This document shows, piece by piece, positions 36,920 to 45,400 of a DNA stretch of 45,400 bases. The notes under the pieces are model-generated. The model saw only the letters and a program-made list of their open reading frames with translations. It was not told the DNA's origin and ran no database searches. The position numbers were made by a program, and so were the translations under genes. Position 1 is the first letter of the stretch. Each line of letters starts with the position of its first letter. Source of the stretch: Gemmobacter lanyuensis (GTDB lineage Bacteria > Pseudomonadota > Alphaproteobacteria > Rhodobacterales > Rhodobacteraceae); NCBI RefSeq assembly GCF_014652355.1, contig NZ_BMYQ01000012.1, positions 75,264 to 120,663 on the forward strand, read 5' to 3'.

Positions 36920-37621
36920 ATGTCCGCCCCGCTGATGGAGTTTCGCGGCGTCTCGCGCCGCTACGGGCAGGGCGAGGCCGAGGTCCGCGCTCTCGACCAG
37001 GTGGATCTGACGATCCGCGCGGGGGAATTCGTGGCGATCATGGGGCCGTCCGGGTCGGGCAAATCCACCGCGATGAACATCATCGGCTGCCTCGACCGCC
37101 CCAGCGCGGGCGACTATCTCTTTCAGGGCACCGAGGTCGGCCGCTGGTCGCAGGATGCGCGCGCGCTGCTCCGGCGCGAATTTCTGGGCTTCGTCTTTCA
37201 GGGCTTCAACCTGCTGCCCCGCACCACCGCGCTTGAAAACGTGGAACTGCCGATGATCTACAAGGGCATCCCCCGCCCCGAGCGCATCGCCCGCGCGCGG
37301 CAGGCGCTGGCCCGCGTGGGGCTCGCCGGGCGCGAAGGGCATGACCCATCACAGCTCTCGGGCGGGCAGCAGCAGCGCGTCGCCATTGCCCGCGCGCTGG
37401 CCGGGAACCCCAAGGTCATCCTCGCCGATGAACCGACCGGCAACCTTGATACCCAACGCTCGCGCGAGATCATGGCCCTGCTGACCGATCTGAACCGCGA
37501 AGGCATCACCATCGTCATGGTCACCCATGAAGAAGACATGGCCCGCCATGCCCGCCGCCTGATCGTCTTCGTCGATGGCCATCTGGCCCGCGATCAGGCC
37601 CAGGAGGCCACCCCATGCTGA
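36920..37621 (+). CDS. MacB-type ABC transporter ATP-binding protein
   Basis: A 233-residue ATPase of the LolD/MacB class. Motifs are GPSGSGKST (Walker A), the Q-loop VFQGFNLLPRTTALENVELP, the signature [19 protein letters not shown], and Walker B VILADEPTGNLDT, followed by a His in VMVTHEEDMARHA. This system has the ATPase and permease as separate proteins, whereas E. coli MacB is a fusion. The ATG at 36920 comes one base after the macA stop, and the gene overlaps the permease start by seven bases. Together the three genes form one operon. Confidence 0.93.
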   Translation: MSAPLMEFRGVSRRYGQGEAEVRALDQVDLTIRAGEFVAIMGPSGSGKSTAMNIIGCLDRPSAGDYLFQGTEVGRWSQDARALLRREFLGFVFQGFNLLPRTTALENVELPMIYKGIPRPERIARARQALARVGLAGREGHDPSQLSGGQQQRVAIARALAGNPKVILADEPTGNLDTQRSREIMALLTDLNREGITIVMVTHEEDMARHARRLIVFVDGHLARDQAQEATPC

Positions 37622-38823
37622 CAGAGACCCTCCGCCTTGCCGTGCAGGCGATCCGGCGCAATCTGATGCGCTCTCTGCTGACGGTGCTGGGCGTGGTGAT
37701 CGGCGTGGCCGCGGTCATCGCCATGGTCACGGTGGGGCAGGGGTCCTCCGCTCAGGTCACGGCCGAGGTCGAAAGCCTTGGCTCCAACCTCGTGATCCTG
37801 CGCCCCGGCAAACAGTCGATGGGCCCCCCAAGCGCCCGCGACAGCGCGCCGGCCTTCCGCCTGGCCGATGTGGCGGCGCTGCAAGGCCTCTCCTCGGTGG
37901 CCTATGCCGTGCCCATCGTCAGCAGCACCCAGACAGTGATCTTCGGCAATGCCAATGTAACGACCACCATCACCGGCACTTCGGTCGATTACCTCGCGCT
38001 CGGCGGCTGGACCCTGCAGCACGGCCGCGCCTTCACCGACAGCGAAGACCGCGCCGGCACGCCCGCCTGCCTCCTGGGAGAGACGGTGCGCGCCGCGCTC
38101 TTCGGCCAATCCGATCCCACGGGCGATACCATCCGCGTCAAATCGCTCTCCTGCACGGTGATCGGCACCTTGGCCCCCAAGGGCGCCTCGACCATGGGGC
38201 AGGATCAGGATGATACGGTGCTGATGCCCGTGCGCGCCGTGCAACGCCGCCTTGCCGGCTCGGCCGAGGTCGCCTCCGTCTCCATCGGGCTCAAGTCCGG
38301 CGTCAGCACCACCCGCGGCATCCGCGACATCACCGCCCTCATGAGCGAACGCCGCCGCATCGCCCTGGGCCAAGAGGATGACTTCAGCGTCTTCGACCTC
38401 AAACAGATCGCCACCGCCCTTTCCGGCGTCAGCGCTGTCCTTACCGGCCTTCTCAGCGCGGTGGCAGCGGTCAGCCTGCTGGTTGGCGGCATCGGCATCA
38501 TGAATATCATGCTGGTCTCGGTCACCGAACGCACCCGCGAAATCGGCATCCGCCTTTCGGTCGGCGCCACTGCCGCCCAGGTCCTGCTGCAGTTCCTGGT
38601 CGAGGCGGTGGTCCTCTCTCTCGCCGGTGGCCTCCTCGGCATCCTTCTGGGCCTTGGCCTTGCCGCCCTTGCCGCAGGGATCATGGGCATCCCCTTCCTG
38701 CCCTCCCTCCCCGTCATCGCCCTGGCCTTCGCCTTCTCGGCCGTCGTGGGCGTGATCTTCGGCTACTTCCCCGCCCGCCGCGCCGCCCGCCTCGACCCGA
38801 TCGAGGCCCTGCGTCACCAATGA
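37615..38823 (+). CDS. MacB-like ABC transporter permease
   Basis: A 402-residue inner-membrane permease of the FtsX/MacB type. One N-terminal span (LMRSLLTVLGVVIGVAAVIAMVTVGQG) precedes a large periplasmic domain (about residues 45-270) containing the MacB_PCD region. Three C-terminal spans follow, including VSLLVGGIGIMNIMLVSVTERTREIGIRLSVGATAAQVLLQFLVEAVVLSLAGGLLGILLGLGLAALA. The ERTREIGIRLSVGA segment is the cytoplasmic coupling region. It lies at the end of the macA-ATPase-permease operon and is followed by a terminator. Substrate could be a macrolide-like compound or peptide but cannot be read from sequence. Confidence 0.92.
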   Translation: MLTETLRLAVQAIRRNLMRSLLTVLGVVIGVAAVIAMVTVGQGSSAQVTAEVESLGSNLVILRPGKQSMGPPSARDSAPAFRLADVAALQGLSSVAYAVPIVSSTQTVIFGNANVTTTITGTSVDYLALGGWTLQHGRAFTDSEDRAGTPACLLGETVRAALFGQSDPTGDTIRVKSLSCTVIGTLAPKGASTMGQDQDDTVLMPVRAVQRRLAGSAEVASVSIGLKSGVSTTRGIRDITALMSERRRIALGQEDDFSVFDLKQIATALSGVSAVLTGLLSAVAAVSLLVGGIGIMNIMLVSVTERTREIGIRLSVGATAAQVLLQFLVEAVVLSLAGGLLGILLGLGLAALAAGIMGIPFLPSLPVIALAFAFSAVVGVIFGYFPARRAARLDPIEALRHQ

Positions 38824-38840
38824 ACGCGGCCCCAAAGCAA

Positions 38841-38874
38841 AGGACCGGGGCGCAAAACCCCAGTCCTCATTTTC
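38841..38874 (+). terminator. Terminator of the macAB operon
   Basis: A 10-bp stem with one mismatch (AGGACCGGGG with CCCCAGTCCT) and a seven-base loop is followed by CATTTTC. It begins 18 bases after the permease stop. Confidence 0.7.
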
Positions 38875-38899
38875 TGTCTGAAAATATCCTCGGGGGGGC

Positions 38900-38918
38900 G
38901 GGGGGCAGACAGCCCCCC
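38900..38918 (-). terminator. Terminator-like hairpin after phoB
   Basis: On the minus strand GGGGGGC and GCCCCCC arms flank TGTCT, starting about 19 bases past the phoB stop. A C-rich run and then ATATTTTCAG follow. It faces the macAB terminator. Confidence 0.55.
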
Positions 38919-38936
38919 GGCGCCGCCCGCCGCCCC

Positions 38937-39629
38937 TCAGCCAAGCGCGTATCCCGCGCCCCTGACCGTCCGCAGCGGATCTTCCCCGCCATGCTGGCAC
39001 AGCGCCTTGCGCAACCGCCCGATATGCACATCCACCGTCCGGGTATCGACATAGATGTCGCGCCCCCAGACCCGGTCCAGCAAGGCCTCACGGCTCCAGA
39101 CCCGGCCGGGTTTCTCCATGAAGGTGGTCAGCAGGCGGAACTCGGTCGGACCCAGCTTCAGCACCTTGTCGGCGCGGTAGACGCGGTGGGTCTCGGGGTC
39201 GAGGCGGATATCCCCGAATTCCAGCACCACCCCCGCGGTCGAGGGCCGTACCCGCCGCAGCTGTGCCCGCGCGCGGGCCATCAGCTCCAGCACCGAATAG
39301 GGCTTGATCACATAATCATCGGCCCCGGTTTCCAGCCCGCGCACCCGGTCCACCTCTTCGGCGCGGGCCGACAGCAGGATGATCGGAATATTGCGCGTCT
39401 CGGGCCGCATTTTCAGGCGGCGGCAGACCTCGATCCCCGACAGATTGGGCATCATCCAGTCCAGGATGATGATATCGGGCGCGGCCTCGTCCACCAGCAT
39501 CATCGCCTCTTCGCCGTCACCCGCTTGGGCAACGGCAAAGCCTTCGGCTTCAAGGTTGTAGGCCAGGACTTCCCGCTGCGCGGGCTCATCCTCGACCAGC
39601 AGAACCGTCGGCTGGTTATGGCTCGACAT
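38937..39629 (-). CDS. phoB: Phosphate regulon response regulator PhoB
   Basis: A 230-residue OmpR/PhoB-type response regulator. The receiver spans residues 1-122, with acidic residues VEDEP, phospho-acceptor Asp57 in IIILDWMMPNLSG, Ser in ILLSARAEE and Lys in YVIKPYS. The C-terminal winged helix has EFRLLTTFMEKPGRVWSREALLDRVWG and the recognition helix VDTRTVDVHIGRLRKAL. The LDWMMP motif and the closing RTVRGAGYAL are typical of PhoB. It follows phoU by three bases, so it is the last gene of the pst operon. phoR, which would encode its kinase, is outside the window. Confidence 0.95.
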   Translation of the reverse strand: MSSHNQPTVLLVEDEPAQREVLAYNLEAEGFAVAQAGDGEEAMMLVDEAAPDIIILDWMMPNLSGIEVCRRLKMRPETRNIPIILLSARAEEVDRVRGLETGADDYVIKPYSVLELMARARAQLRRVRPSTAGVVLEFGDIRLDPETHRVYRADKVLKLGPTEFRLLTTFMEKPGRVWSREALLDRVWGRDIYVDTRTVDVHIGRLRKALCQHGGEDPLRTVRGAGYALG

Positions 39630-39632
39630 GGC

Positions 39633-40358
39633 TCACTCCTGCCGGATCGAGGCCGCAGATAGCGCCGAAATCCCGGATTCCTTGGGCCGCTCATCCTCGG
39701 GCATCCGCCCTTCGACCAGATAGATCACCTGTTCGGCGATGGCGGTGGCGTGGTCGCCCACGCGCTCGATGTTCTTGGCGATGAAATGCAGATGCATGCA
39801 GGCGGTGATATTGCGCGCGTCTTCCAGCATATGGGTCAGGAATTCGCGGAACAGCGCATTGTACATCTGATCGACCTCATGGTCGCGCAGCCGCACATCC
39901 GCCGCCATCCGCGCATCCCGCGCGATATAGGCATCCAGCGCATCCTTGAGCAGGATCACCACCGACCGCGCCATGCGGCGGATCGACCCGGCCGCGCCGT
40001 CGATGGGCGACATCTGCGACAGCACCACGCTGCGCTTGGCGAGGTTCTTGGCATAGTCGCCGCAGCGTTCCAGATTGGCCGCAATCCGCATGACCGACAG
40101 CACCGTCCGCAGGTCCGATGCGGTGGGGCCGCGCAGCGCGATCAGCCGGGCGCATTCCTGCTGGATCTGTTCCTCCAGCGCGTCGATGGCCTTGTCATCC
40201 TGACGGACGCGGGCGGCCAGCTCTTCGTCGCGGGTATCGAGCGCCTGCGCCGCATCCAGCATCGCGGCCTCGACCAGACCGCCCATCTTCATCACAAGGG
40301 CCTGCACCGCTTCAAGATCACGGTCGAAGGCGGAAACGATATGCTTTTCGGAATTCAT
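39633..40358 (-). CDS. phoU: Phosphate transport regulator PhoU
   Basis: A 241-residue protein made of two three-helix bundles, which bind metal and link the Pst transporter to the PhoR kinase so that PhoB is kept inactive when phosphate is ample. The conserved acidic motifs are DKAIDALEEQI in the first bundle and DHEVDQMYNALFREF in the second. AANLERCGDYAKNLAKR and AKNIERVGDHATAIAEQV also match the family. Start ATG at 40358 has GAGGAG seven bases upstream. The frame is open further upstream, but the family begins at MNSEKHIV. Confidence 0.95.
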   Translation of the reverse strand: MNSEKHIVSAFDRDLEAVQALVMKMGGLVEAAMLDAAQALDTRDEELAARVRQDDKAIDALEEQIQQECARLIALRGPTASDLRTVLSVMRIAANLERCGDYAKNLAKRSVVLSQMSPIDGAAGSIRRMARSVVILLKDALDAYIARDARMAADVRLRDHEVDQMYNALFREFLTHMLEDARNITACMHLHFIAKNIERVGDHATAIAEQVIYLVEGRMPEDERPKESGISALSAASIRQE

Positions 40359-40368
40359 CGCAGACTCC

Positions 40369-41166
40369 TCAGCCGATCCGGCCGGTGATGTAGGATTCAG
40401 TCCGCGGGTCGCGCGGATTGGTGAAGATCTGGCCGGTCTCGCCGTATTCGACCAGATTGCCGAGGTGGAAGAACGCGGTGCGCTGGCTGACACGGGCGGC
40501 CTGCTGCATCGAATGGGTCACAATCACCACCGAGAACTGCGAGCGCAGCTCGTCGATCAGCTCTTCGACCTGGGCCGTGGCAATCGGGTCCAGCGCCGAG
40601 CAGGGCTCGTCCATCAAAAGCACCTCGGGCGAGGTGGCGATGGCGCGGGCGATGCACAGGCGCTGCTGCTGGCCGCCCGAAAGGCCGGTGCCGGGCGCCG
40701 TGAGACGGTCTTTCACCTCATTCCAGAGCGCGGCCTTGCGCAGCGAGGTTTCGACCACCTCATCCAGCTCGGTCTTGTTGCGGGTCAGGCCGTGGATCTT
40801 GGGGCCATAGGCCACATTGTCATAGATCGACTTGGGGAAGGGGTTGGGCTTCTGGAACACCATTCCCACCCGGGCGCGCAGCGTGACCGGGTCGACGCGC
40901 TTGTCGTAGATGTCTTCGCCATCCAGCTTGATCTCGCCCAGCACCCGCGCCGAGGCGACGGTGTCGTTCATCCGGTTCAGGCAACGCAGGAAGGTGGATT
41001 TGCCGCAGCCCGACGGGCCGATGAAGGCGGTGACAGTGCCCGAAAGGATGTCGATATCGACATCTTTCAGCGCGTGGTTTTCGCCGTAATAGACCTGCAC
41101 GCCGCGGGCGGTGATCTTGGCGGTGTTGGTGGACACGGTTCTCTCCGCAATTCGCATGTCGTTCAT
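40369..41166 (-). CDS. pstB: Phosphate ABC transporter ATPase PstB
   Basis: The ATP-binding subunit of the PstSCAB importer, 265 residues. Walker A is GPSGCGKST, the Q-loop [20 protein letters not shown] is diagnostic for PstB, the signature is [16 protein letters not shown], and Walker B is [13 protein letters not shown]. The start [12 protein letters not shown] at 41166 is preceded by AAGAGG. The N-terminal 30 residues are longer than in E. coli but normal here. It lies ten bases downstream of pstA and ten bases upstream of phoU. Confidence 0.96.
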   Translation of the reverse strand: MNDMRIAERTVSTNTAKITARGVQVYYGENHALKDVDIDILSGTVTAFIGPSGCGKSTFLRCLNRMNDTVASARVLGEIKLDGEDIYDKRVDPVTLRARVGMVFQKPNPFPKSIYDNVAYGPKIHGLTRNKTELDEVVETSLRKAALWNEVKDRLTAPGTGLSGGQQQRLCIARAIATSPEVLLMDEPCSALDPIATAQVEELIDELRSQFSVVIVTHSMQQAARVSQRTAFFHLGNLVEYGETGQIFTNPRDPRTESYITGRIG

Positions 41167-41176
41167 CGTGGGCCTC

Positions 41177-42517
41177 TTACCAACGGCGTTCAAAACGGCG
41201 GCGCAGCACGATGGCGACCGCATTCATGGTGAGCAGGAACAGCAGCAGGACAATGATCGCCCCCGAGGCGCGTTCCACGAAGGCCGGGTCGGCGCGCTGC
41301 GTCCATTGATAGACCTGCACGGGCAGGGCGGTGGCGGGCTGCATCAGCCCTTCCGGCGGCGCCGCTGGGAAGTCCTTTACGAAGGCAACCATCCCGATCA
41401 GCAGAAGCGGCGCGCTCTCGCCCAGGGCACGGGCAAGGCCCAGGATGGTTCCCGTCAGGATGCCCGGCATGGCCAGCGGCAGCACATGGTGGAAGATCGA
41501 CTGCATCTTGGAGGCCCCGACCCCCAGCGCCGCATCGCGGATCGAGGGCGGAACCGCCTTCAGCGCGGCGCGGGTGGCGATGATGATCGTGGGCAGCGTC
41601 ATCAGCGTCAGCACCAGCCCCCCCACCACCGGGGCCGATTGCGGCAGCCCCATGAAGTTGATGAACAGCGCCAGCGCAAGGATACCATAAACGATCGACG
41701 GCACCGCCGCGAGGTTCGCGATATTCACCTCGATCATGTCGGTCCATTTGTTCTTGGGGGCCAGTTCCTCAAGATAGATCGAGGTGGCCACCCCGATGGG
41801 CAGCGACAGGACCAGCACGATCAGCATCATATAGGCCGAGCCGAGGATGGCCACGCCCAGACCCGCCGCCTCGGGACGCAGTTCCGAGGCATCCGATGCG
41901 GTCAGGAAGGCGAGGTTCAGCCGCGTCTCGATCATGCCGGCATCGGCCATCGCCTGGGCCACCTTCAGCTGTTCGGGGCTGATGTTGCTGTCGCGTTCGG
42001 CGGTTTCCAGCGTGACGCGGCCCTTGAAATAGCCATCCACCCGGCTGGTGGCATAAGCGTCGAATGCGATGGTCTGGCCGATCAGGCCGGGGTCTGCCAG
42101 CACACGGTCGCGCAGGTCGGCCGGCGCTTCCTTGGACAGAAGGCCCATGATCTCTTTGGATTTCAGGCCCTGGGTGTCGATGCCCTTGGCGGCCAACTCG
42201 TCCTCGATCGCCTTCTGCACCAGCTTGCCATAACCAATGGTGGTGACCTTCTTCATCACTGCCGGGTCGCGGGTGCCGGATTTGTCCAGCACCTTTTCAT
42301 CCAGCGTGATCGGGATCTGCACAAAGGTTTGGCGGAAGGCGCCAAGGCCATTCCCCAGAACCGAAGTCAGCAGGAAGACCAGCGCCAGAAGACCAACCCC
42401 CACGGCCATCATGCCGTAAAGGCGGAAGCGCATCTCGGCGGCCTTGCGGCTGCGCGTGCGGCTGTCTGCGACCAGAAGGGATTTCGGCGCGGCGGCGTGT
42501 TGGCTCGCGTCGGTCAT
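41177..42517 (-). CDS. pstA: Phosphate ABC transporter permease PstA (long form)
   Basis: An integral membrane subunit of the phosphate importer, 446 residues. The C-terminal binding-protein-dependent permease domain (about residues 225-440) has six spans and the ATPase-contact loop of the family near [23 protein letters not shown]. It carries an extra N-terminal part of about 150 residues with one span ([21 protein letters not shown]) and a periplasmic region. This is the long form common in alphaproteobacteria and differs from the roughly 300-residue E. coli protein. Its ATG overlaps the pstC stop by four bases, indicating translational coupling. Confidence 0.95.
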   Translation of the reverse strand: MTDASQHAAAPKSLLVADSRTRSRKAAEMRFRLYGMMAVGVGLLALVFLLTSVLGNGLGAFRQTFVQIPITLDEKVLDKSGTRDPAVMKKVTTIGYGKLVQKAIEDELAAKGIDTQGLKSKEIMGLLSKEAPADLRDRVLADPGLIGQTIAFDAYATSRVDGYFKGRVTLETAERDSNISPEQLKVAQAMADAGMIETRLNLAFLTASDASELRPEAAGLGVAILGSAYMMLIVLVLSLPIGVATSIYLEELAPKNKWTDMIEVNIANLAAVPSIVYGILALALFINFMGLPQSAPVVGGLVLTLMTLPTIIIATRAALKAVPPSIRDAALGVGASKMQSIFHHVLPLAMPGILTGTILGLARALGESAPLLLIGMVAFVKDFPAAPPEGLMQPATALPVQVYQWTQRADPAFVERASGAIIVLLLFLLTMNAVAIVLRRRFERRW

Positions 42518-43971
42518 TCGTATTGCTCCCGATACTTCCGCACGATCACAAGCGCGAGGACGTTGAGGCCAAGGGTAAAGCAGAAGAGGGTGAGGCCAAG
42601 CGCGAAGGCCACCAGCGTTTCGGGGCTGGCGAATTCGGTGTCGCCGGTCAGCTGGCTCACGATTTTCACGGTGACGGTGGTCATCGCCTCAAAGGGGTTG
42701 ACGCTCAGCTTTGCGGCCGCCCCGGCGCCCATGACCACGATCATGGTTTCGCCAATGGCGCGGCTGGCGGCCAGCAGGACCGCCCCCACGATGCCCGGCA
42801 AGGCGGCGGGCAGCACCACGCGCTTCACGGTTTCCGACTGGGTGGCGCCAAGCCCGAAAGACCCGTCCCGCATCGCCTGCGGCACCGCGTTGATGATGTC
42901 ATCTGACAGCGACGAGACATAGGGGATCAGCATGATCCCCATGACAAGGCCTGCCGTCATCACCGAGGACGAGGAATTGCCAAGGCCCAGCGGCATCGCC
43001 AGCCAGTCGCGCAGGATCGGGCCGACGGTGACCAGCGCGAAAAGCCCGTAGACGATCGAGGGGATGCCCGCGAGGATTTCCAGCAGCGGCTTCGCGGTCG
43101 CCCGCACCTTGGGCGAGGCATATTCCGACAGGTAGATCGCGGCCATCAGACCGATGGGGGCGGCGACGACAAGGGCAATGAAGCTCACATAGATCGTACC
43201 CCAGACCAGCGGCCAAAGGCCAAGGTCCGACCCGCCGCGGAACTGCGGGTTCCAGGTGGTCGAGAAAAAGAATTCGGACGCCGGGTAGATGCGGAAGAAA
43301 TGCCAGCTTTCCACCACCAGCGAGGCGATGATGCCGAAGGTCGTGGCCACCGCGATCAGCGAGCTTGCGATCAGCAGGACGACGATGAACTGTTCCACCA
43401 GATTGCGCGCGCGCTGTTCGGGATGAACCCGCATCAGCGCGAACAGGAAGCCACCCGCCGCCACGATCAGCGCGGCGATGGTCATCATGCCCGTCAAGCT
43501 CGCCCCCAGATCGCGGTAGGCGATGGCTGCATTGAAAATAGCCGGGTCAAGATCGGCGCCGAAGGCCACGCCCACACCCGCCATGCGGTCGGAGAGGGCA
43601 GGCAGGTCGGCGGCCAGCGCGGCCACGGCGGCGGTATCCAGCCCCTCACGCGCGACCAGCACATCCAGCCCATCCGCCAGACGGCGCACATCGGCCATCA
43701 CGAGATCGGTGCTGCTCGTGGCCGTTTCGGCGGCGGGCAGGGTGTTCGTGATCCGGGTTTCCAGCAGGGTCGGCTGCAGGAACAGCCAGGCCACCATCAC
43801 CAGCAGTGCCGGCACGGCCGTGAACAGAAAGACGGACCAACCATAGAAAGAGGGCAGCGAATGCAAGGCGCGTGCGTCGCCCTTCACAGCCGAGAGCGCC
43901 CTTTGGCGCCCGAGAAGGAAGCCCGCCGCAGCAAGGCCCAGAATGATCAGGGTAAGGAGACCAACGCTCAT
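42514..43971 (-). CDS. pstC: Phosphate ABC transporter permease PstC (long form)
   Basis: The partner permease of PstA, 485 residues. The N-terminal third has two or three spans and a periplasmic segment rich in Ala and Asp. The permease domain follows, containing GLWPLVWGTIYVSFIALVVAAPIGLMAAIYLSEYAS and the ATPase-contact loop QAMRDGSFGLGATQSETVKRVVLP. The last span is FCFTLGLNVLALVIVRKY. It follows pstS by 60 bases, in which a stem-loop lies. Length is greater than E. coli PstC (319 residues), as in other Rhodobacterales. Confidence 0.95.
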   Translation of the reverse strand: MSVGLLTLIILGLAAAGFLLGRQRALSAVKGDARALHSLPSFYGWSVFLFTAVPALLVMVAWLFLQPTLLETRITNTLPAAETATSSTDLVMADVRRLADGLDVLVAREGLDTAAVAALAADLPALSDRMAGVGVAFGADLDPAIFNAAIAYRDLGASLTGMMTIAALIVAAGGFLFALMRVHPEQRARNLVEQFIVVLLIASSLIAVATTFGIIASLVVESWHFFRIYPASEFFFSTTWNPQFRGGSDLGLWPLVWGTIYVSFIALVVAAPIGLMAAIYLSEYASPKVRATAKPLLEILAGIPSIVYGLFALVTVGPILRDWLAMPLGLGNSSSSVMTAGLVMGIMLIPYVSSLSDDIINAVPQAMRDGSFGLGATQSETVKRVVLPAALPGIVGAVLLAASRAIGETMIVVMGAGAAAKLSVNPFEAMTTVTVKIVSQLTGDTEFASPETLVAFALGLTLFCFTLGLNVLALVIVRKYREQYE

Positions 43972-43992
43972 GACTGCGTCCGCTTGAGAGGG

Positions 43993-44017
43993 AAAAGGGG
44001 CGCGATGATCGCGCCCC
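43993..44017 (-). terminator. Hairpin between pstS and pstC
   Basis: A perfect 9-bp stem (GGGGCGCGA / TCGCGCCCC) with a three-base loop, followed on the minus strand by TTTT. It is a likely partial terminator or 3' stabiliser that lets pstS be made in excess over the membrane genes. Confidence 0.65.
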
Positions 44018-44031
44018 CCTGTGTTCTTGTC

Positions 44032-45087
44032 TTATTCCAGCGGGCCCATCGGGGTTTCGGCCGCCACGGCTTCCTGCGTCTTGGCCAGTTCCGGATCCGA
44101 AACGAGGCCGTAAGCCGCCAGCGGGCCATCGGGGCCAGCCATGTCATCCGACACGAAGAATTCGATGTATTCCTTCAGGCCGGGGATCACGCCCAGGTGG
44201 GCTTTCTTGACGTAGAAGTAGAGCGGACGCGACACCGGATAGTCGCCCGACGAGATGGTTTCCACCGAAGGCACCACGCCGTCGATCGTCGCCACTTTCA
44301 GCTTGTCGGTGTTGTTCTGGTAGAACGACAGACCGAACACGCCAACCGCGTTCTTGTTCGCGTCGATGCGCGACAGGGTTTCGGTATAGTCGCCGTCGAT
44401 ATCGACAGAAGCGCCATCGGTGCGGACCTTGAGGCAGTTGTCCACGGCCTCTTCCTTCTTGGCGTCGTCATCCGCGCCGGTCGAGGCGGCGAGGAACAGG
44501 TCATAGGCGCCGGTGGCCTTGCAGCCTTCCTCCAGCAGCTTCACGTCGAACACTTCGCGCGTGCCGTGCTTGGTGCCGGGGATGAACGCCAGGATGTCCT
44601 GCGCCGGAAGGGCTGCGTTCACATCGGCCCAGGTCTTGGCGCTGTTCGGGGCGATGGCGCCGTCCTTGGCAACATTGGCGGCCAGCGCGCCATAGACATC
44701 AGCCGGGGTCAGGGCGAAATCGGCGCCGTTCAGATCGCTCGCGAAGACGATCCCGTCATAGCCGATGCGGACTTCCATGATCTCTTCGACGCCATTGGTC
44801 TTGCAGAGGTCGATGTCCGACTGCTTGATGCGCGACGAGGAATTGGCGATGTCGATGGTGTTTTCGCCCACGCCTTCGCAGAGCTTCTTGCGGCCCGCAC
44901 CCGAACCGCCGCCTTCAACGACCGGCGTCGGGAAATCGAAGTTTTCACCGAAGGCTTCGGCCACGATCATGGCGTAGGGCAGCACGGTCGACGAACCGGC
45001 AACCTGAACGTTGTCGCGCGCCATCGCTGCGGTGGCCGAGACGGCTGCGATCGCGATCGCAGAGGCGGTGATCTTCATGGCAGACAT
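44032..45087 (-). CDS. pstS: Phosphate-binding periplasmic protein PstS
   Basis: The periplasmic phosphate receptor of the Pst importer, 351 residues. A signal peptide (about residues 1-23, cleavage after AMA) leads to the mature start RDNVQVAGSSTVLPYAMIVAEAFG. The phosphate-binding loops are GSSTVLPY, VVEGGGSGAGRKKLCEG and the later KHGTREVFDVK. ATG at 45087 has AGGAG at a good distance and an in-frame MKITA three codons on. A regular Pho-box array starts 70 bases upstream. It heads the pstSCAB-phoU-phoB operon. Confidence 0.96.
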   Translation of the reverse strand: MSAMKITASAIAIAAVSATAAMARDNVQVAGSSTVLPYAMIVAEAFGENFDFPTPVVEGGGSGAGRKKLCEGVGENTIDIANSSSRIKQSDIDLCKTNGVEEIMEVRIGYDGIVFASDLNGADFALTPADVYGALAANVAKDGAIAPNSAKTWADVNAALPAQDILAFIPGTKHGTREVFDVKLLEEGCKATGAYDLFLAASTGADDDAKKEEAVDNCLKVRTDGASVDIDGDYTETLSRIDANKNAVGVFGLSFYQNNTDKLKVATIDGVVPSVETISSGDYPVSRPLYFYVKKAHLGVIPGLKEYIEFFVSDDMAGPDGPLAAYGLVSDPELAKTQEAVAAETPMGPLE

Positions 45088-45144
45088 GGAATTGCTCCTG
45101 CTTGGTCCTGTATCCAGACGCATCCGGCGTCCTTGGCCGAGGGG

Positions 45145-45196
45145 GTATCCGTCTCGTGTGACCCATATGTAAGATTCGTGTGACAGTTTTGTAAAA
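45145..45196 (-). promoter_or_regulatory. Pho-box array and -10 element for pstS
   Basis: Four half-sites are spaced exactly 11 bases apart on the plus strand: TGTGACC (45157), TGTAAGA (45168), TGTGACA (45179) and TGTAAAA (45190). The 11-base period is that of PhoB direct repeats, and TGTGACA most resembles the reverse-complement PhoB half-site. A possible -10, GGATAC, lies on the minus strand at 45150-45145. Distance to the pstS start is about 70 bases. Confidence 0.7.
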
Positions 45197-45400
45197 CAGC
45201 ACCCGGCCCGAGGCAAATCTTCCCGCCCGCCCGAAAATCCGCAGCCACGGCCCCCGCGGCCCGCCGGATCTTCCTTCCAAGACGGGCCGTATGATTGCAG
45301 GTCGGCGCCGGTTAGGGCTGTATGCCCCGATTGTTGTTTGACACTGGACCTGCACCGGTTCTGTTCCGGTCAGGTGCTCATGTTAGGCGGCCCTCTGTTC

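Noticed and set aside
45217-45400. A gene (such as phoR) at the right edge
   Set aside because: No frame with a start and credible domain is visible; the open frames there are shadows. phoR may lie beyond the window.

Overview
The window reads as a chromosomal segment of a high-GC alphaproteobacterium of the order Rhodobacterales, probably family Rhodobacteraceae. The reasons are the strongly GC-biased third codon positions, the DUF484-xerC pair, the ybgC-tolQRAB-pal-cpoB-tilS-ftsH order, an fhs cluster with two folD genes, long PstC and PstA subunits, and RTX (haemolysin-type) calcium-binding proteins. I assign no species. I see no rRNA, tRNA, CRISPR array, insertion sequence or prophage, and no gene-free stretch longer than 300 bases. 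About 42 genes fill nearly the whole length.

Layout. 0-2.5 kb: DUF484 protein, XerC recombinase and phosphatidylcholine synthase on the + strand. 2.5-3.6 kb: a lone FucU/RbsD mutarotase (-) diverging from an unrecognised 208-residue protein. 3.6-13.6 kb: the cell-envelope Tol-Pal block (ybgC, tolQ, tolR, tolA, tolB, pal, cpoB), then tilS, ftsH and a small methyltransferase. 13.6-14.9 kb: an RTX calcium-binding gene (-) interrupted by an in-frame amber codon. 15.2-19.1 kb: a one-carbon block of formate-tetrahydrofolate ligase, a chorismate mutase-type protein and two adjacent folD paralogues. The first paralogue lacks the lysine needed for cyclohydrolase chemistry. 19.3-26.8 kb: a membrane LytTR regulator, the PdeM nuclease and Lhr-type helicase pair (-), a YmdB-type phosphodiesterase, an SLC13/RCK transporter and a YebC-type regulator.

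26.9-28.7 kb: a small unassigned signalling group made of a degenerate receiver protein (-), a short winged-helix protein and a polytopic membrane protein. The divergent region between the first two is relatively AT-rich and carries a perfect inverted repeat. 28.7-31.3 kb: a LysR regulator and LysE-type amino-acid exporter in divergent arrangement, then an EamA transporter. 31.4-34.8 kb: a 1,125-residue RTX protein with a propeller-like N-terminus and five tandem modules. 34.8-38.8 kb: an alpha/beta hydrolase (-) and a MacA-MacB efflux system (+). 38.9-45.1 kb: a complete pstSCAB-phoU-phoB phosphate operon (-), headed by a regular four-half-site Pho-box array. phoR is not in the window.

How the genes work together. 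The Tol-Pal genes build the trans-envelope machine used for outer-membrane constriction at division. YbgC and CpoB are its usual partners. Fhs and the FolD proteins interconvert formate and folate-bound one-carbon units. The pst-pho genes take up phosphate and sense its supply. The most unusual items are the active-site-altered FolD paralogue, the amber-interrupted RTX gene, a nested stem-loop element between tolA and tolB, and the uncharacterised receiver/winged-helix/membrane-protein group.
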